A program made the translations under genes and the position numbers. This document shows positions 52,876 through 62,736 of a stretch of DNA of 64,000 nucleotides, one piece after another. Numbering within the stretch: position 1 is the stretch's first letter; the number at the start of each line of letters is the position of its first letter. A model generated the notes under the pieces. That model was not told where the DNA came from. It did no database searches and worked only from the letters and a program-made list of their open reading frames with translations. Origin of the DNA: JBGTLA01 sp041744375 (GTDB lineage Bacteria > Actinomycetota > Acidimicrobiia > Spongiisociales > ZC4RG35); NCBI GenBank assembly GCA_041744375.1, contig JBGTLA010000078.1, positions 19,085 through 83,084 on the forward strand, read 5' to 3'.

Positions 52876-53880
52876 TCAGTCCGCCTGTTTGCGTTCGGCC
52901 ATGCCGTTGAGGATCTCGAGGACGAGGCGGTTGGCCAGGTACACCGTCTGTTCCCCGCGACCGTCGTAGGGAGGGGAGACTTCCACGATGTCGGCCCCGA
53001 GGACGGGTAAGCGGCGGGCGAGGCGGCGCACGGTGTCCAACAGCTCGCGCGACCCGAGCCCGCCGGGCTCCGGGGTGCCCGTGCCCGGCGCCAGGCCGGG
53101 GTCGACCACGTCGATGTCAATGGAGATGAACACCCCTTCCACCGAACCTGAGGAGGCGGCGTCGACGGCCTGGTCGACGACGGCGTCCAGTCCCTGTTCG
53201 AGGATCTGGTCCATGCGGAAGCTCCGCATCTTCTGGGTGCGCATCCACTCAACGACCTCGGGCTCCGGCCAGTAGCCGCGTAGGCCGATCTGGACGAACC
53301 GGTGTCCGGGAACGGCACCCGACTCCACCAACCTCCGCATGGGAGTCCCGTGACCGTAGAGCGATCCGTTCTGGAGGAACCCGGTGTCGGCATGGGCGTC
53401 GAAATGGATGAGTGCCACCTTGCCGAACCCGTGGACTCGGGCGACACCTTCGGCGTCGGGCCAGGTGATCGTGTGGTCACCTCCCAGCACGATCGGCACC
53501 TTGCCCGCCCGGCACACCGCCTCGACGGTGTCGGCGATGCGGGTCACCGACTTCTCCATGTCACCCGGAACCACGTACACGTCGCCTATGTCGACCACCC
53601 CCAGCACGCCGAGAGGGTCGATGCCGGTGGGGAGGTGGGGTCGGTACCCGTCCATCGCCCCGTAGTCGGCCGAGCGGATGGCAGCCGGGCCGAATCTTGC
53701 TCCCGGCCGGTACGTCGTTCCCCAGTCGAAAGGAGCGCCCACGATGACGACGTCACCGTCGCCGAGATCGTCGAGGCGGACCGCCGGGACCCCCAGGAAT
53801 GACGACCGCGAGGCGAAGGCGATGTACTCGGCCGACGCGAATGGGACCTCGGACGCCCGCTTTTCGTAAGGGGTATGCAT
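52876..53880 (-). CDS. speB: Agmatinase/ureohydrolase family protein
   Basis: The 334-aa protein has the three manganese-binding strings of ureohydrolases: LGGDHTITW, HFDAHADTGF and SIDIDVVDPGLAPGTGTPEPGG (only its SIDIDVVDP core is ligand). Agmatinase yields putrescine and urea; guanidinobutyrase or a related activity is possible. Polyamine transport and aminotransferase genes in the window fit such a role. TAGCGT lies 9 nt upstream of ATG 53880 on its strand. Confidence 0.82.
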   Translation of the reverse strand: MHTPYEKRASEVPFASAEYIAFASRSSFLGVPAVRLDDLGDGDVVIVGAPFDWGTTYRPGARFGPAAIRSADYGAMDGYRPHLPTGIDPLGVLGVVDIGDVYVVPGDMEKSVTRIADTVEAVCRAGKVPIVLGGDHTITWPDAEGVARVHGFGKVALIHFDAHADTGFLQNGSLYGHGTPMRRLVESGAVPGHRFVQIGLRGYWPEPEVVEWMRTQKMRSFRMDQILEQGLDAVVDQAVDAASSGSVEGVFISIDIDVVDPGLAPGTGTPEPGGLGSRELLDTVRRLARRLPVLGADIVEVSPPYDGRGEQTVYLANRLVLEILNGMAERKQAD

Positions 53881-53924
53881 CAGTGCATGACGCTAGCCGG
53901 AAGACCGTGCGCCCGGAAGCCGGC

Positions 53925-55361
53925 TCAGAGCTCTCTCAGGTTGAAGCTGATCGTCTGGATGTCGGTGAACTCCTCGATCCCCTGGCGGCCCCATCCGGTG
54001 TCGGTCCCGGCGGCGCCCCCAAAGGGCTGGAACGTCTCCCAGAAGTCGGTCGAGTCGTTCACGACCACCGTCCCCGACCGGATGCGGTCGGCGTACCACC
54101 AGGCCTTGGAGAGGTCGTTGGTGAACACTGCGGCCTGGAGACCGAGGTTGGTGCGGTTGGCAATGCCGATGGCGTCGGCGTCATCGGCGGCGGTGAGGAC
54201 AGGCAGCACCGGCCCGAACGACTCCTCGCGGGACACCATCGAGTCTTCGGTCACGCCGTCGATGAGGGTGAATTGATAGTAGAGATCGGTGGGGAAACCT
54301 CCGGCCCGACCCCCACCCAACAGGATCTCCGCTCCGCGGTCGGTGGCATCGGCGAGGTGACGGTCCATCTTCTCGGCGGTGGGCCGGTTGTTGAGCGGGC
54401 CCATGGTGGTTTCGTCGTCGAAGGGATCGCCGAGCTTCACCACGTCGGCCGCCTTGATGGCGGCGGCGACGAACTCGTCGTGGACCTCCTCGAGGACGAT
54501 GACCCTTTCGGTGGCGCAACAGACCTGGCCGGCGTTGTAGTACGCGCCGTACACGGCCGCCTCGGCGGCGGCGGCGACGTCGGCGTCGGCGGTCACCACG
54601 AGGGGCCCGTTGCCCGACATCTCCATGATCGAGCGCTTGAGCCCCATCTGAGAGACGATGCGACGGCCGGTTTCCGACGACCCGGTGAACCCGATGGCGT
54701 CGATGCCGTCGTGCGTGACGAGGGCCTCGCCGATACGGCCATCGCCGGGGATCACCTGGATGGCGCCGGGAGGCACTCCCGCCTCGTGGAAAATCTCGGC
54801 AGCCTCCAGCATCGCCATGGGGGTGAACTCGGGTGGCTTGACGATGATGGCGTTGCCGGTGGCAAGCCCGGGACCCACGTACTCCATGGGGATCATGACC
54901 GGGAAGTTCCAAGGCGTGATCGCCGCCCACACCCCCACGGGGCGATGGACGGTGAACATGCGCCGGCTGCGCTCGGTGGTGGGGATGAGCTGGCCGGATA
55001 GGCGCTTGACGTCTTCGGCTGCGATCTGGAAGTAGTCACCCGACTCGGCGATGTCGTCGACCGCCTCCGCCCGGAAAGGCTTGCCCTGCTCCAGGGTGAG
55101 AGTGCAGGCCATCTCCTCGATCCGGTCCTGCCACAGCTCATAAATCCGCAAGCACAACTCGGCGCGTTCGAAGGCCGTCCAATGTCGCATCTCTTCGGTG
55201 GCGCGACGGGCGGCCACCACGGCCCGGTCGATGTCGGCCTGTGACGCCACGGGGACGTTGGCGATGTGCTCGCCGGTGACGGGCGAGTTGAGCCGGTACA
55301 CCTCGTCGCCGCTGCCCTCTGTCCATTCTCCGTCGATGTACAACTTGAGGTCGCGAGTCAC
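53925..55361 (-). CDS. Aldehyde dehydrogenase
   Basis: This 478-aa NAD(P)-dependent aldehyde dehydrogenase has its catalytic Cys in YYNAGQVCCATERV and Glu in IMEMSGNGPLVV; the usual GGK here is SGN. Other signatures are TPWNFPVMIPMEYVGPGLA and FTGSSETGRRI. It may oxidise aminoaldehydes from amine breakdown. GAGGAGG directly abuts the ATG at 55367, so GTG at 55361 is the better start, 6 nt from that site. It lies 44 bp from the agmatinase gene on the same strand. Confidence 0.88.
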   Translation of the reverse strand: MTRDLKLYIDGEWTEGSGDEVYRLNSPVTGEHIANVPVASQADIDRAVVAARRATEEMRHWTAFERAELCLRIYELWQDRIEEMACTLTLEQGKPFRAEAVDDIAESGDYFQIAAEDVKRLSGQLIPTTERSRRMFTVHRPVGVWAAITPWNFPVMIPMEYVGPGLATGNAIIVKPPEFTPMAMLEAAEIFHEAGVPPGAIQVIPGDGRIGEALVTHDGIDAIGFTGSSETGRRIVSQMGLKRSIMEMSGNGPLVVTADADVAAAAEAAVYGAYYNAGQVCCATERVIVLEEVHDEFVAAAIKAADVVKLGDPFDDETTMGPLNNRPTAEKMDRHLADATDRGAEILLGGGRAGGFPTDLYYQFTLIDGVTEDSMVSREESFGPVLPVLTAADDADAIGIANRTNLGLQAAVFTNDLSKAWWYADRIRSGTVVVNDSTDFWETFQPFGGAAGTDTGWGRQGIEEFTDIQTISFNLREL

Positions 55362-55405
55362 GACCATCCTCCTCGGTGTGGTTGCTCCCAGGATACGCTC
55401 AACCC

Positions 55406-56176
55406 ATGCCTTCTTGGGATCCGAATCGTTATCTGCGGCATGCGACTCTCCGGACCCGGCCGGCGGTGGAGCTGCTGGCTCGAGTGTCCACCGACTCGCC
55501 GGCGCGGGTGGTGGACGTCGGGTGCGGGCCTGCCAACTCGACTGCTCTGCTCCTCGACCGCTGGCCGCGGGCTCACCTGGTGGGGATCGATTCGTCACCC
55601 GAGATGGTGGACGCGGCGCGCCGGGCGCTTCCCGACGCCACCTTCGAGTTGGCCGACCTGCGAACCTGGACTCCGCCGGGAAAGTTGGACGTCGTCTTCT
55701 CGAACGCTGCCCTGCAGTGGGTGGACGACCATGCCTCGGTTCTCGATCGCCTCCTGGGATGGTTGGCCCCGGGAGGAGTGATGGCCATCCAGATGCCCGC
55801 CAACTACGCCGCGCCGTCGCACACCATCATGCGAGACCTGGCAACCACCGATCGCTGGCACTCGAAACTCGCAGGGATCCTGCGTTCGGCTCCAGTCGCC
55901 TCAGCCACCGATTACTACCGGATGCTGGCGGGGCCCGGCCGCACCGTGGATGTGTGGACCACCGAGTACCTCCATCCCCAACAGGGTGAGTCACCGGTGG
56001 TGGACTGGGTCAGCGGAACCGGGCTCCGTCCACTGCTCGACGTCCTCGACGACGACGAGCGTGCTGCCTTCCTCGCCGAGTACACGGTGGCAGTGGAAGA
56101 GGCGTACCCCCGCCAACCGGACGGGACGACGCTGTTCCCCTTCCGACGACTCTTCGTGGTCGTCACGTTCTCCTGA
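55406..56176 (+). CDS. tam: Trans-aconitate 2-methyltransferase-like
   Basis: A class I SAM-dependent methyltransferase of 256 aa. Motif I is VVDVGCGPANSTALLLDRWP and motif II VVFSNAALQWVDDH. The N-terminus WDPNRYLRHATLRTRPAVEL and MPANYAAPSHTIMRDLA fit Tam, which methylates trans-aconitate, an inhibitor formed from cis-aconitate. ATG at 55406 follows TACGCT (55394-55399) and 6 nt. Confidence 0.82.
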   Translation: MPSWDPNRYLRHATLRTRPAVELLARVSTDSPARVVDVGCGPANSTALLLDRWPRAHLVGIDSSPEMVDAARRALPDATFELADLRTWTPPGKLDVVFSNAALQWVDDHASVLDRLLGWLAPGGVMAIQMPANYAAPSHTIMRDLATTDRWHSKLAGILRSAPVASATDYYRMLAGPGRTVDVWTTEYLHPQQGESPVVDWVSGTGLRPLLDVLDDDERAAFLAEYTVAVEEAYPRQPDGTTLFPFRRLFVVVTFS

Positions 56177-56180
56177 CGGG

Positions 56181-58475
56181 TCAGCGGTCGGTCAGGCGGA
56201 CATCAGGGTCCTGTGCCCGGCGGCGAGCAGTCTTGCCCCGGAGGTACTGCTCGGGCCAAGGGTGGCCCTGGTGGTCCTGGTCGATGGCAGCGTTCAGTGT
56301 CCAGTAGGGGTCGACGAGGTGAGGGCGGGCGAGAAGGCAAAGGTCGGCTCGCCCCGCCACCAGCACGGTGTTGATGTCGTCCACGGATGAGACCGCCCCG
56401 ACTGCCATGGTGGGCATCCCCGTCTCCATCCGGATACGGTCGGCGAACGGCGTCTGCCACAACCGCCCGTAGCGGGGTCGCTGATCGGAGACCACCTGGC
56501 CTGACGACACATCCAGGATATCCACTCCGACGTCAGCGAACATCGTGGCCATGGCCACGGCGTCGTCGGCTGTGGTGCCTCCGTCGACCCAGTCGACCGC
56601 CGAGATCCTCACCGACAGGGGAAGGTGGTCGGGCCACACCTCCCGCACTCCGACGGCGACCTCCAAGGGGAAGCGCATTCGTTTCTCGAGGCTTCCGCCG
56701 TAGGCGTCGGTGCGTCGGTTGGTGAGGGGGCTCATGAACGACGAGAGGAGGTAGCCATGGGCCATGTGCAGCTCCAGGAGGTCGAAACCGAGATCTCGGG
56801 ACCTTTCGGCCGAGTCCACGAACTCGGCCTTCACCCGGTCGATGTCGGCGAGGCTCATCTCAGTCGGCACAGGGCCGTCCGGGAGATAGGGGAGAGGTGA
56901 GGGCGCCAGGCGCTCCCAGCGCCCGTCGACGGGCACCGCGTCGTCGCCGTCTACCTCCCAGGGAACCTTCATCCCGCCTTTGCGTCCCGAGTGGCCGAGT
57001 TGCATACCCAGGACCGCCCCGGAGCGATCGTGGACGAAGTCGACGATCGGCCCGAACGCCGCCGCCTGCTCGTCGCTCCAGAGGCCGGTGCAACCGGGGG
57101 TGATCCGACCTTCCGGCGACACACAGGTCATCTCCACCATCACCAGGCCGGCGCCGCCCACGGCCCGGCTGCCGAGATGGACGAGGTGCCAATCGTTGGG
57201 GACTCCGTCCACCGCCGAGTACTGGGCCATCGGGGACACACCCACGCGATTGGGGAACGTCACGCCGCGCAACCGCAAAGGATGGAACATCGGCGGCGTG
57301 TCGGGGGTGGGGGCGGCCAGCGCCTGGCTCGCCCGCCACTGGCAAACGATGCGGGTCGTGCCGGCCGGGTCGCGCTCGAACATGTTGTCGAGTGTGATTC
57401 GCTGGCTGCGTGTCAGCAGTTGAAAGTCGAAGATGGCCCGGGGGAGGTCCCAGTACCGATCGACCGACTCGAACCATGCCTGCGAGGTGCGGGCCGCCCG
57501 CTGGGTCGACTCGACCTGAGGTTTGCGGGTCGCCTCGTACTCGTCGAAGGCAGCGGTGAGGTCGGCCTCCCCAGCCAATGACGCCACGAGGCCGATGGCG
57601 TCCTCCATGGCGAGCTTGGTTCCTGAGCCGATCGAGAAGTGGGCGGTGTGAACCGCGTCGCCCATGAGCACATAACGGTCCCACCACCAATGCTCTACGG
57701 TGACCTCCGGGAAGCGGATCCAGCGGCTGTTGTTGCCGATCAGGTCATGTCCATCGAGGTGATGGCCGAATGTCTTCTCGGCGAACGCTCTGGCGCCCCG
57801 GTCCGTTTCGCCCGGTTCCAGGCTCTGGCCGGAGTCGAGACCCAGGGCGTGCCAGGTGGGCTCGGCCATCTCGACTATGAAGGTGGAGAGACCGTCGGAA
57901 TAGGGGTAGCAGTGGGCCTGGACGACCCCGTGAGGCGTCTCCTCGAACAGGAACGTGAACACCCCGAAGTCGTGTTCGGTGCCGAACCATGCGTAGCGGG
58001 CGTCGCCCTCTGTCAGCGCGGGACGGAAACGGTCTGCCAGTTGGTGCCGTCCGCCCGAGTTCACGCCGTCGCAGAGGACCACGACGTCGGCCTCGACGGC
58101 GGTGACGTCGGGGACCTCGGTCTCGAAGCGGACCTTGGCACCGACTTCGGTGGCCCGCCCGGAAAGGATCTGGAGCAAGCGGAGGCGCGAGATGGCGGCG
58201 AAGCCGTGGCCGGTGGACCTCGTCTCGGCGTCGCCGCGCCTGATGATCAGGTCGGACCAGTGGCGGAACTCGGACTGGATTCGGGCGAAGACGACGGGGT
58301 CGGCCGCGTACAGGTTGTCGAGGGTCTCGTCGGAAAAGACCACGCCGAACCCGAACGTGGCGTCGACCGGGTTGCGCTCGTACACGGTGACGTCGGTGTC
58401 GGGGAACGCCTTGCGGGCGAGAATCGCTGTCAAGAGCCCTCCGGGCCCTCCTCCGACGCAGGCGATACGGCGCAT
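56181..58475 (-). CDS. Fusion of FAD monooxygenase and old-yellow-enzyme-type oxidoreductase (salicylyl-CoA 5-hydroxylase-like)
   Basis: The first 385 residues of this 764-aa protein form an FAD-dependent aromatic monooxygenase: CVGGGPGGLLTAILARKAFP and VLMGDAVHTAHFSIGSG. Residues about 400-764 form an NADH:flavin oxidoreductase/OYE barrel: FPNRVGVSPMAQYSAVDGV, HMAHGYLLSSFMSPLTNRR and LLARPHLVDPYW. This layout matches bifunctional salicylyl-CoA 5-hydroxylase/oxidoreductase proteins of CoA-linked aromatic breakdown. No CoA ligase or ring-cleavage gene is adjacent. ATG 58475 has TAGCAT 7 nt upstream on its strand (58483-58488). It converges with tam. Confidence 0.85.
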   Translation of the reverse strand: MRRIACVGGGPGGLLTAILARKAFPDTDVTVYERNPVDATFGFGVVFSDETLDNLYAADPVVFARIQSEFRHWSDLIIRRGDAETRSTGHGFAAISRLRLLQILSGRATEVGAKVRFETEVPDVTAVEADVVVLCDGVNSGGRHQLADRFRPALTEGDARYAWFGTEHDFGVFTFLFEETPHGVVQAHCYPYSDGLSTFIVEMAEPTWHALGLDSGQSLEPGETDRGARAFAEKTFGHHLDGHDLIGNNSRWIRFPEVTVEHWWWDRYVLMGDAVHTAHFSIGSGTKLAMEDAIGLVASLAGEADLTAAFDEYEATRKPQVESTQRAARTSQAWFESVDRYWDLPRAIFDFQLLTRSQRITLDNMFERDPAGTTRIVCQWRASQALAAPTPDTPPMFHPLRLRGVTFPNRVGVSPMAQYSAVDGVPNDWHLVHLGSRAVGGAGLVMVEMTCVSPEGRITPGCTGLWSDEQAAAFGPIVDFVHDRSGAVLGMQLGHSGRKGGMKVPWEVDGDDAVPVDGRWERLAPSPLPYLPDGPVPTEMSLADIDRVKAEFVDSAERSRDLGFDLLELHMAHGYLLSSFMSPLTNRRTDAYGGSLEKRMRFPLEVAVGVREVWPDHLPLSVRISAVDWVDGGTTADDAVAMATMFADVGVDILDVSSGQVVSDQRPRYGRLWQTPFADRIRMETGMPTMAVGAVSSVDDINTVLVAGRADLCLLARPHLVDPYWTLNAAIDQDHQGHPWPEQYLRGKTARRRAQDPDVRLTDR

Positions 58476-58563
58476 GCCCTCGATGCTAGGGGTTCCCTTG
58501 CATCGCAAGCCGACACGGGTCTCTACTCCATCGGGTCGGGGCAGAACCCTCGGCGTCGGGTAC

Positions 58564-59892
58564 CTAGAGCTGTGACAGCAGTGCTGCCCACACATCGGAG
58601 AGGGTCGGGTACGCCGACATGGCTGGGCGCAGTTGGTCGACCGTCAGCCCGTTGACGATGGCCAGCGTGGCCGCCTGGAGCATCTCGGGTGCCGCCGCCG
58701 AGACGAACGTCGCCCCGACGAGGCGGTCATCGGCATCGGTCACGAGGCAGGCGAATCCGTCGTTGTTGCGTCCGTGCACATTCGAGGCCGGAGTTGTGCC
58801 CATATCGAAGCGGGCGACTGTGCCGCCGGGCGGGGTGTCGGCCGAGGTTACGCCTACCGCCGCTACTGCAGGGTGTGTGAACACGATGCGCGGTGCCTGG
58901 TAGCCGCTGATCGCCGGTGGGATGCGGCGGGGAGGCTCACCGGTGATGATGTCGACCACGAGGTTGGCCTGGGCGGTGGCGAAGTGGGTGTATAGCGCCG
59001 ATCCATTGGCGTCACCGACCACGAACAGTCCCTCGGCGGCCCGGAGGTCGGCATCCAGGGACGGAACCTCACCGGAATCGAGACCGACCGTTTCCAGGCC
59101 GACGTCGGCGAGTCGAGGGTTCTGACCGGCGGCGATGAGAATTTGGTCGTAGTCGATGGCCCGCCCGTCGGCGGTGAGCGCCTCTCGGCCGTCGTCATTG
59201 CGACGAACCTCCCGAATGGTGGTTCCGAAACGAATGTCGATCCCGAACGACTCCAGTCCCTGCGCGACGAGCTGTCCGGCCTCGGGCTCCTCTTCGTCGA
59301 TCAGTCTTCCGCCCCGATCGACGATGGTGACCCTCGATCCGAGGGCGGCGAAGGCTTGGCCCAGCTCGGAACCGATCACACCGCCTCCGAGGACGAGGAG
59401 GCTTTCGGGAACGTGGCGGGCCACCGTGAGCTGATGGGCGGTGACGTACTCATCGAGACCGACGATGGACGGGATACTCGGCTCCGAGCCCGTCGACAGG
59501 ACGATGGCACCGGCCGAGATCGACTCGCCGTGGTCCACCGAGACCCGACCGGGTCCGTCGAGACGTCCCCGCCCTCGAAACAGAGTCACCTCCGGGAAGT
59601 CGATATTGCGCAGGTGGCTTTGGTCGTCGAGATTGTGAACCAGGTCGTCGCGCCAGGCGAATATCTCCTTGGCGTCGACGGACGCCGACATCCCGGGCAC
59701 CGACCGGGCGTCGGCCAGGAGCTGAGCGGGACGGAGCAAGGCCTTCGAGGGAATGCAGGCGTAGTAAGGGCACTCACCACCCACCAGGTGCTCCTCCACG
59801 AGCGCCACGCTCAAACCCGACCGCGCCGCGTTGCGCGTGATCTTCTCTCCGGCGGATCCGGCGCCGATGACGGCGACGTCGTAGCTGGCCAT
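58564..59892 (-). CDS. Pyridine nucleotide-disulfide oxidoreductase family flavoprotein
   Basis: The 442-aa protein is built like dihydrolipoamide dehydrogenase or mercuric reductase. It has FAD motif VIGAGSAGEKITRNAARSG, redox pair GGECPYYACIPSKAL, NAD motif LVLGGGVIGSELGQAFAALG and FVVGDANGSALYTHFA. The C-terminal His-Glu dyad (HPTxxE) is replaced by SAYPTLSD, so the catalytic base is altered. Its reaction is therefore unknown; it may be a quinone, thiol or metal reductase. ATG has TACTCT 8 nt upstream on its strand (59901-59906). Confidence 0.82.
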   Translation of the reverse strand: MASYDVAVIGAGSAGEKITRNAARSGLSVALVEEHLVGGECPYYACIPSKALLRPAQLLADARSVPGMSASVDAKEIFAWRDDLVHNLDDQSHLRNIDFPEVTLFRGRGRLDGPGRVSVDHGESISAGAIVLSTGSEPSIPSIVGLDEYVTAHQLTVARHVPESLLVLGGGVIGSELGQAFAALGSRVTIVDRGGRLIDEEEPEAGQLVAQGLESFGIDIRFGTTIREVRRNDDGREALTADGRAIDYDQILIAAGQNPRLADVGLETVGLDSGEVPSLDADLRAAEGLFVVGDANGSALYTHFATAQANLVVDIITGEPPRRIPPAISGYQAPRIVFTHPAVAAVGVTSADTPPGGTVARFDMGTTPASNVHGRNNDGFACLVTDADDRLVGATFVSAAAPEMLQAATLAIVNGLTVDQLRPAMSAYPTLSDVWAALLSQL

Positions 59893-59945
59893 GGTCGGTG
59901 AGAGTACCGGTGCCGCGCCTCGCGGAGGGTGTGCGGGCGATTACG

Positions 59946-61418
59946 ATGCTCGGCGGTGAGAGTTTGCGTGACGGCCTTCTACTGATCGACGGATCGTTCG
60001 TGCCCGGGCAAGGCTCGCCCGCGCCCGTCACCGACCCTTCCACCGGCCGTATCCATGTCACCTGGCCCGACGCCTCACCGGCCCAGGTCTCCCACGCGCT
60101 GGATGCCGCCCGGTCGGCCTTCCCGGCCTGGCGGGATGCCACGCAAGAAGCGAGATCGTCGGCTCTCCGCGCCATCGCCGGCGATCTCGATGCTCGTCGC
60201 GCCGAGATCGCCGACGCCCTCACCCGCGAAACAGGCAGACCGATCTCGCGCAACGGCCTCTACGTCGACATGGCGGCCTCCTTGTTCCGCCAGTACGCCG
60301 AGCTGGCTCGCGTCGACGGGGGGCGGATTGCCCCCGCCAACGATCCCGGCCAACTCTCGCTCGTCAAGCGGGTCCCCTTTGGAGTCGTCGCCGCCCTCAT
60401 CCCCTTCAACTACCCGCTGCTCCTTCTCGCCTTCAAGGTCGCTCCCGCATTGGCGATGGGCAACACCTTGGTCCTCAAGCCCGCTCCCGACACGCCATTG
60501 TCACTTCAGATCCTGGCCGACATCTTCGAGGTCAGGCTCCCGGCCGGCGTCATCAACACCGTGCGCGGGGGAGCCGAGGTGGGAGAGGCGCTGACCTCCC
60601 ATTCCGAGGTGGATCTGGTGGCTTTCACCGGTTCGACCGCAGTGGGTCGTCGGATCGCCGAGGTGTGCGCACGGAACGGCACGGCCACCCACCTCGAGCT
60701 CGGTGGCAAGGACCCTGCCATCGTCTTCGGCGATGTCGACCCTCACCTGGCGGCGGAGGCCGTCGTGTGGGCTTCCTTCCTCAACGCCGGCCAGGTGTGC
60801 ACCTCGACCGAGAGGGTGTACGTCGACAGCTCCATCCATGACCAGTTCGTGGACCGGGCAGTTGCCCTCGCCGAGAAGTTGCGGGTGGGCGACCCCTACG
60901 ACGCCGTGACCCAAGTTGGTCCCATGCGGAGTGAGGAAGGTCGATCGAGGGTGCTCGACCACCTGCGCCAGGCCTCTAAGTCGGGGGCTCGAGTCCTGGT
61001 GGGAGGCGAGCCGCTCGATCGACCCGGCTTCTTCATGGCGCCTGCGGTCTTGACCGGTGTCGACCACAGCATGACCCTCATGACCACCGAGACGTTCGGT
61101 CCAGTCATGCCGGTCATGGGATTCGAGAGCGAAGACGAGGCCTTCGCTCTCGCCTCCGACACGCCCTACGGGTTGGGGGCAAGCATCTATACCCGATCTT
61201 CGAAGCTGGTCGAGCGCGCATCGCGTGAGCTCCAGGTGGGGACGATGTGGGTCAACGATCCCGTCGTCGACAACCTGGCAGCCCCCTTCGGTGGCATGCG
61301 GGCGAGCGGTTCCGCTCGCGAGCTCGGCCCCGAGGCGCTCGACAGCTTCGCCAGGCCGCGACACATCCACTGGAACCTGGATTTGGAGCGGAAGCAATGG
61401 TGGTTCCGAGAGGAGTGA
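59946..61418 (+). CDS. Aldehyde dehydrogenase (second)
   Basis: This 490-aa aldehyde dehydrogenase has Cys in FLNAGQVCTSTERVYVD and Glu in THLELGGKDPAIVFGD. Other features are IPFNYPLLLLAFKVAPALA and the C-terminal APFGGMRASGSARELGPEAL. It probably oxidises an aldehyde from the next enzymes in the operon. ATG at 59946 is used; a TTG at 59964 with GGTGAGAG before it is an alternative. The next gene starts 4 bp after its stop. Confidence 0.87.
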   Translation: MLGGESLRDGLLLIDGSFVPGQGSPAPVTDPSTGRIHVTWPDASPAQVSHALDAARSAFPAWRDATQEARSSALRAIAGDLDARRAEIADALTRETGRPISRNGLYVDMAASLFRQYAELARVDGGRIAPANDPGQLSLVKRVPFGVVAALIPFNYPLLLLAFKVAPALAMGNTLVLKPAPDTPLSLQILADIFEVRLPAGVINTVRGGAEVGEALTSHSEVDLVAFTGSTAVGRRIAEVCARNGTATHLELGGKDPAIVFGDVDPHLAAEAVVWASFLNAGQVCTSTERVYVDSSIHDQFVDRAVALAEKLRVGDPYDAVTQVGPMRSEEGRSRVLDHLRQASKSGARVLVGGEPLDRPGFFMAPAVLTGVDHSMTLMTTETFGPVMPVMGFESEDEAFALASDTPYGLGASIYTRSSKLVERASRELQVGTMWVNDPVVDNLAAPFGGMRASGSARELGPEALDSFARPRHIHWNLDLERKQWWFREE

Positions 61419-61422
61419 GAAA

Positions 61423-62736
61423 ATGGGCCTCCAAGGATCAGCGTCCGTGGAATGGTTCCGGAGGGCCTCTGAGGTCCTCGTCAACGGCGTGTCGAGCCAG
61501 TTCCGCTACTGGGGCGACGAAGACACCCTCGTCATCGAACGCGGTGAAGGTGGTTATCTCGTCGACGTAGACGGAAAGCGATATCTGGATCTCCAGTGTG
61601 GCTTCGGGCCGATCATCTTGGGTCACGGCGACCCGGCTGTGTCACAGGCGGTGGCCGAAGCCGCCCCCCACGCCACCAGCTTCGCGATGACCCAGCGACG
61701 AGAAGTGGAAGCGGCCGAGAAGGTCGTGGCTGCTCTGGATTGGCCGGAGCGCATCCGGTTCACCAACACCGGCACCGAGGCCACGATGCATGCCATACGG
61801 TTGGCGCGAGGCATCACGGGTCGGGACCTCATCATCAAGTTCGAAGGTCAGTACCACGGGATGCACGATTACGTGCTCTTCTCGACCGCCGGCGGCCCCG
61901 CCGGGAATATGGGGTCGCGTTTCCGCCCAGTTCCGTGGCAGTCCTCCTCTGGCATCCCCGAGGCGATACGGTCCTACATCCGCACGTTGCCGTACAACGA
62001 CCTCGATGCGGTGGAGCAGAGGTTCCGCGACGAGGGAGGTGCGATCGCGGCGGTGATCGTCGAGCCGATGCTGGGGAACGCATTCGGAATCATGCCTGCG
62101 CCGGGGTACCTGGCGGGCCTTCGCAGCCTGTGCGACGAGCACGGGGCGGTGCTCATCTTCGACGAGGTCAAGACCGGATTCCGTCTCGGCCTGGGCGGGG
62201 CGGTGGCCGAGTTCGGTGTCGTGCCCGACATCGGCACGTATGCCAAGGCTCTCGGTAACGGGTTCCCGGTGGCAGCCATCGCCCTCGCCGGACAGTCGGT
62301 CGACGGGTGGCGCCAGGGCGGGATCGCCCAAGCCGGCACTTATTCCGGTAACGGGATCGCCGCCGCCGCCGCCGCCGCCACTATCGATCGCCTCTCCGAT
62401 GGAGCGGCGTATGCCCAAATCGAGACTGTCGGGCGGCGGATGATGGATGGGTTGGCCAAGAGCATGGCCGACCGCGGCGTCGCCGGTCATGTCATCGGCC
62501 ACCCTGCCATGTTCTCGGTATTCATGGCGGAGGAGGCACCGCGGGAATTCCGCGACTCGGTGCGTCATGATCACGGCACCTACGACGCCGTGGCCATGAA
62601 GATGATCGAAAAGGGTGTCATGCCGTGTCCGGATGCACTCGAGCCATGGTTCGTGTGCGCCGCCCAGACCACCGACGACGCCGATACCGCCGTGCAGGCA
62701 TTCGACGAGTCGCTGGCGGAGGTGCTGGCGGGGTGA
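61423..62736 (+). CDS. Glutamate-1-semialdehyde-aminomutase-like class III aminotransferase
   Basis: A 437-aa PLP enzyme with FTNTGTEATMHAIRLARGI, KFEGQYHGMHDYVLFS, IFDEVKTGFRLGLGG and the Schiff-base Lys in TYAKALGNGFPVAA. It groups by motif with GSA-type aminotransferases that act outside haem synthesis. Other haem genes are missing, and its neighbours are an aldehyde dehydrogenase and an amine-oxidase-like flavoprotein. A catabolic transaminase is therefore more likely than HemL. GAGGAG precedes the ATG. Confidence 0.85.
   Translation: MGLQGSASVEWFRRASEVLVNGVSSQFRYWGDEDTLVIERGEGGYLVDVDGKRYLDLQCGFGPIILGHGDPAVSQAVAEAAPHATSFAMTQRREVEAAEKVVAALDWPERIRFTNTGTEATMHAIRLARGITGRDLIIKFEGQYHGMHDYVLFSTAGGPAGNMGSRFRPVPWQSSSGIPEAIRSYIRTLPYNDLDAVEQRFRDEGGAIAAVIVEPMLGNAFGIMPAPGYLAGLRSLCDEHGAVLIFDEVKTGFRLGLGGAVAEFGVVPDIGTYAKALGNGFPVAAIALAGQSVDGWRQGGIAQAGTYSGNGIAAAAAAATIDRLSDGAAYAQIETVGRRMMDGLAKSMADRGVAGHVIGHPAMFSVFMAEEAPREFRDSVRHDHGTYDAVAMKMIEKGVMPCPDALEPWFVCAAQTTDDADTAVQAFDESLAEVLAG

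Noticed and set aside
53799..55001. Plus-strand open frame of about 400 codons opposite the aldehyde dehydrogenase
   Set aside because: It is antisense to a gene with complete catalytic motifs; composition is typical of a mirror frame.
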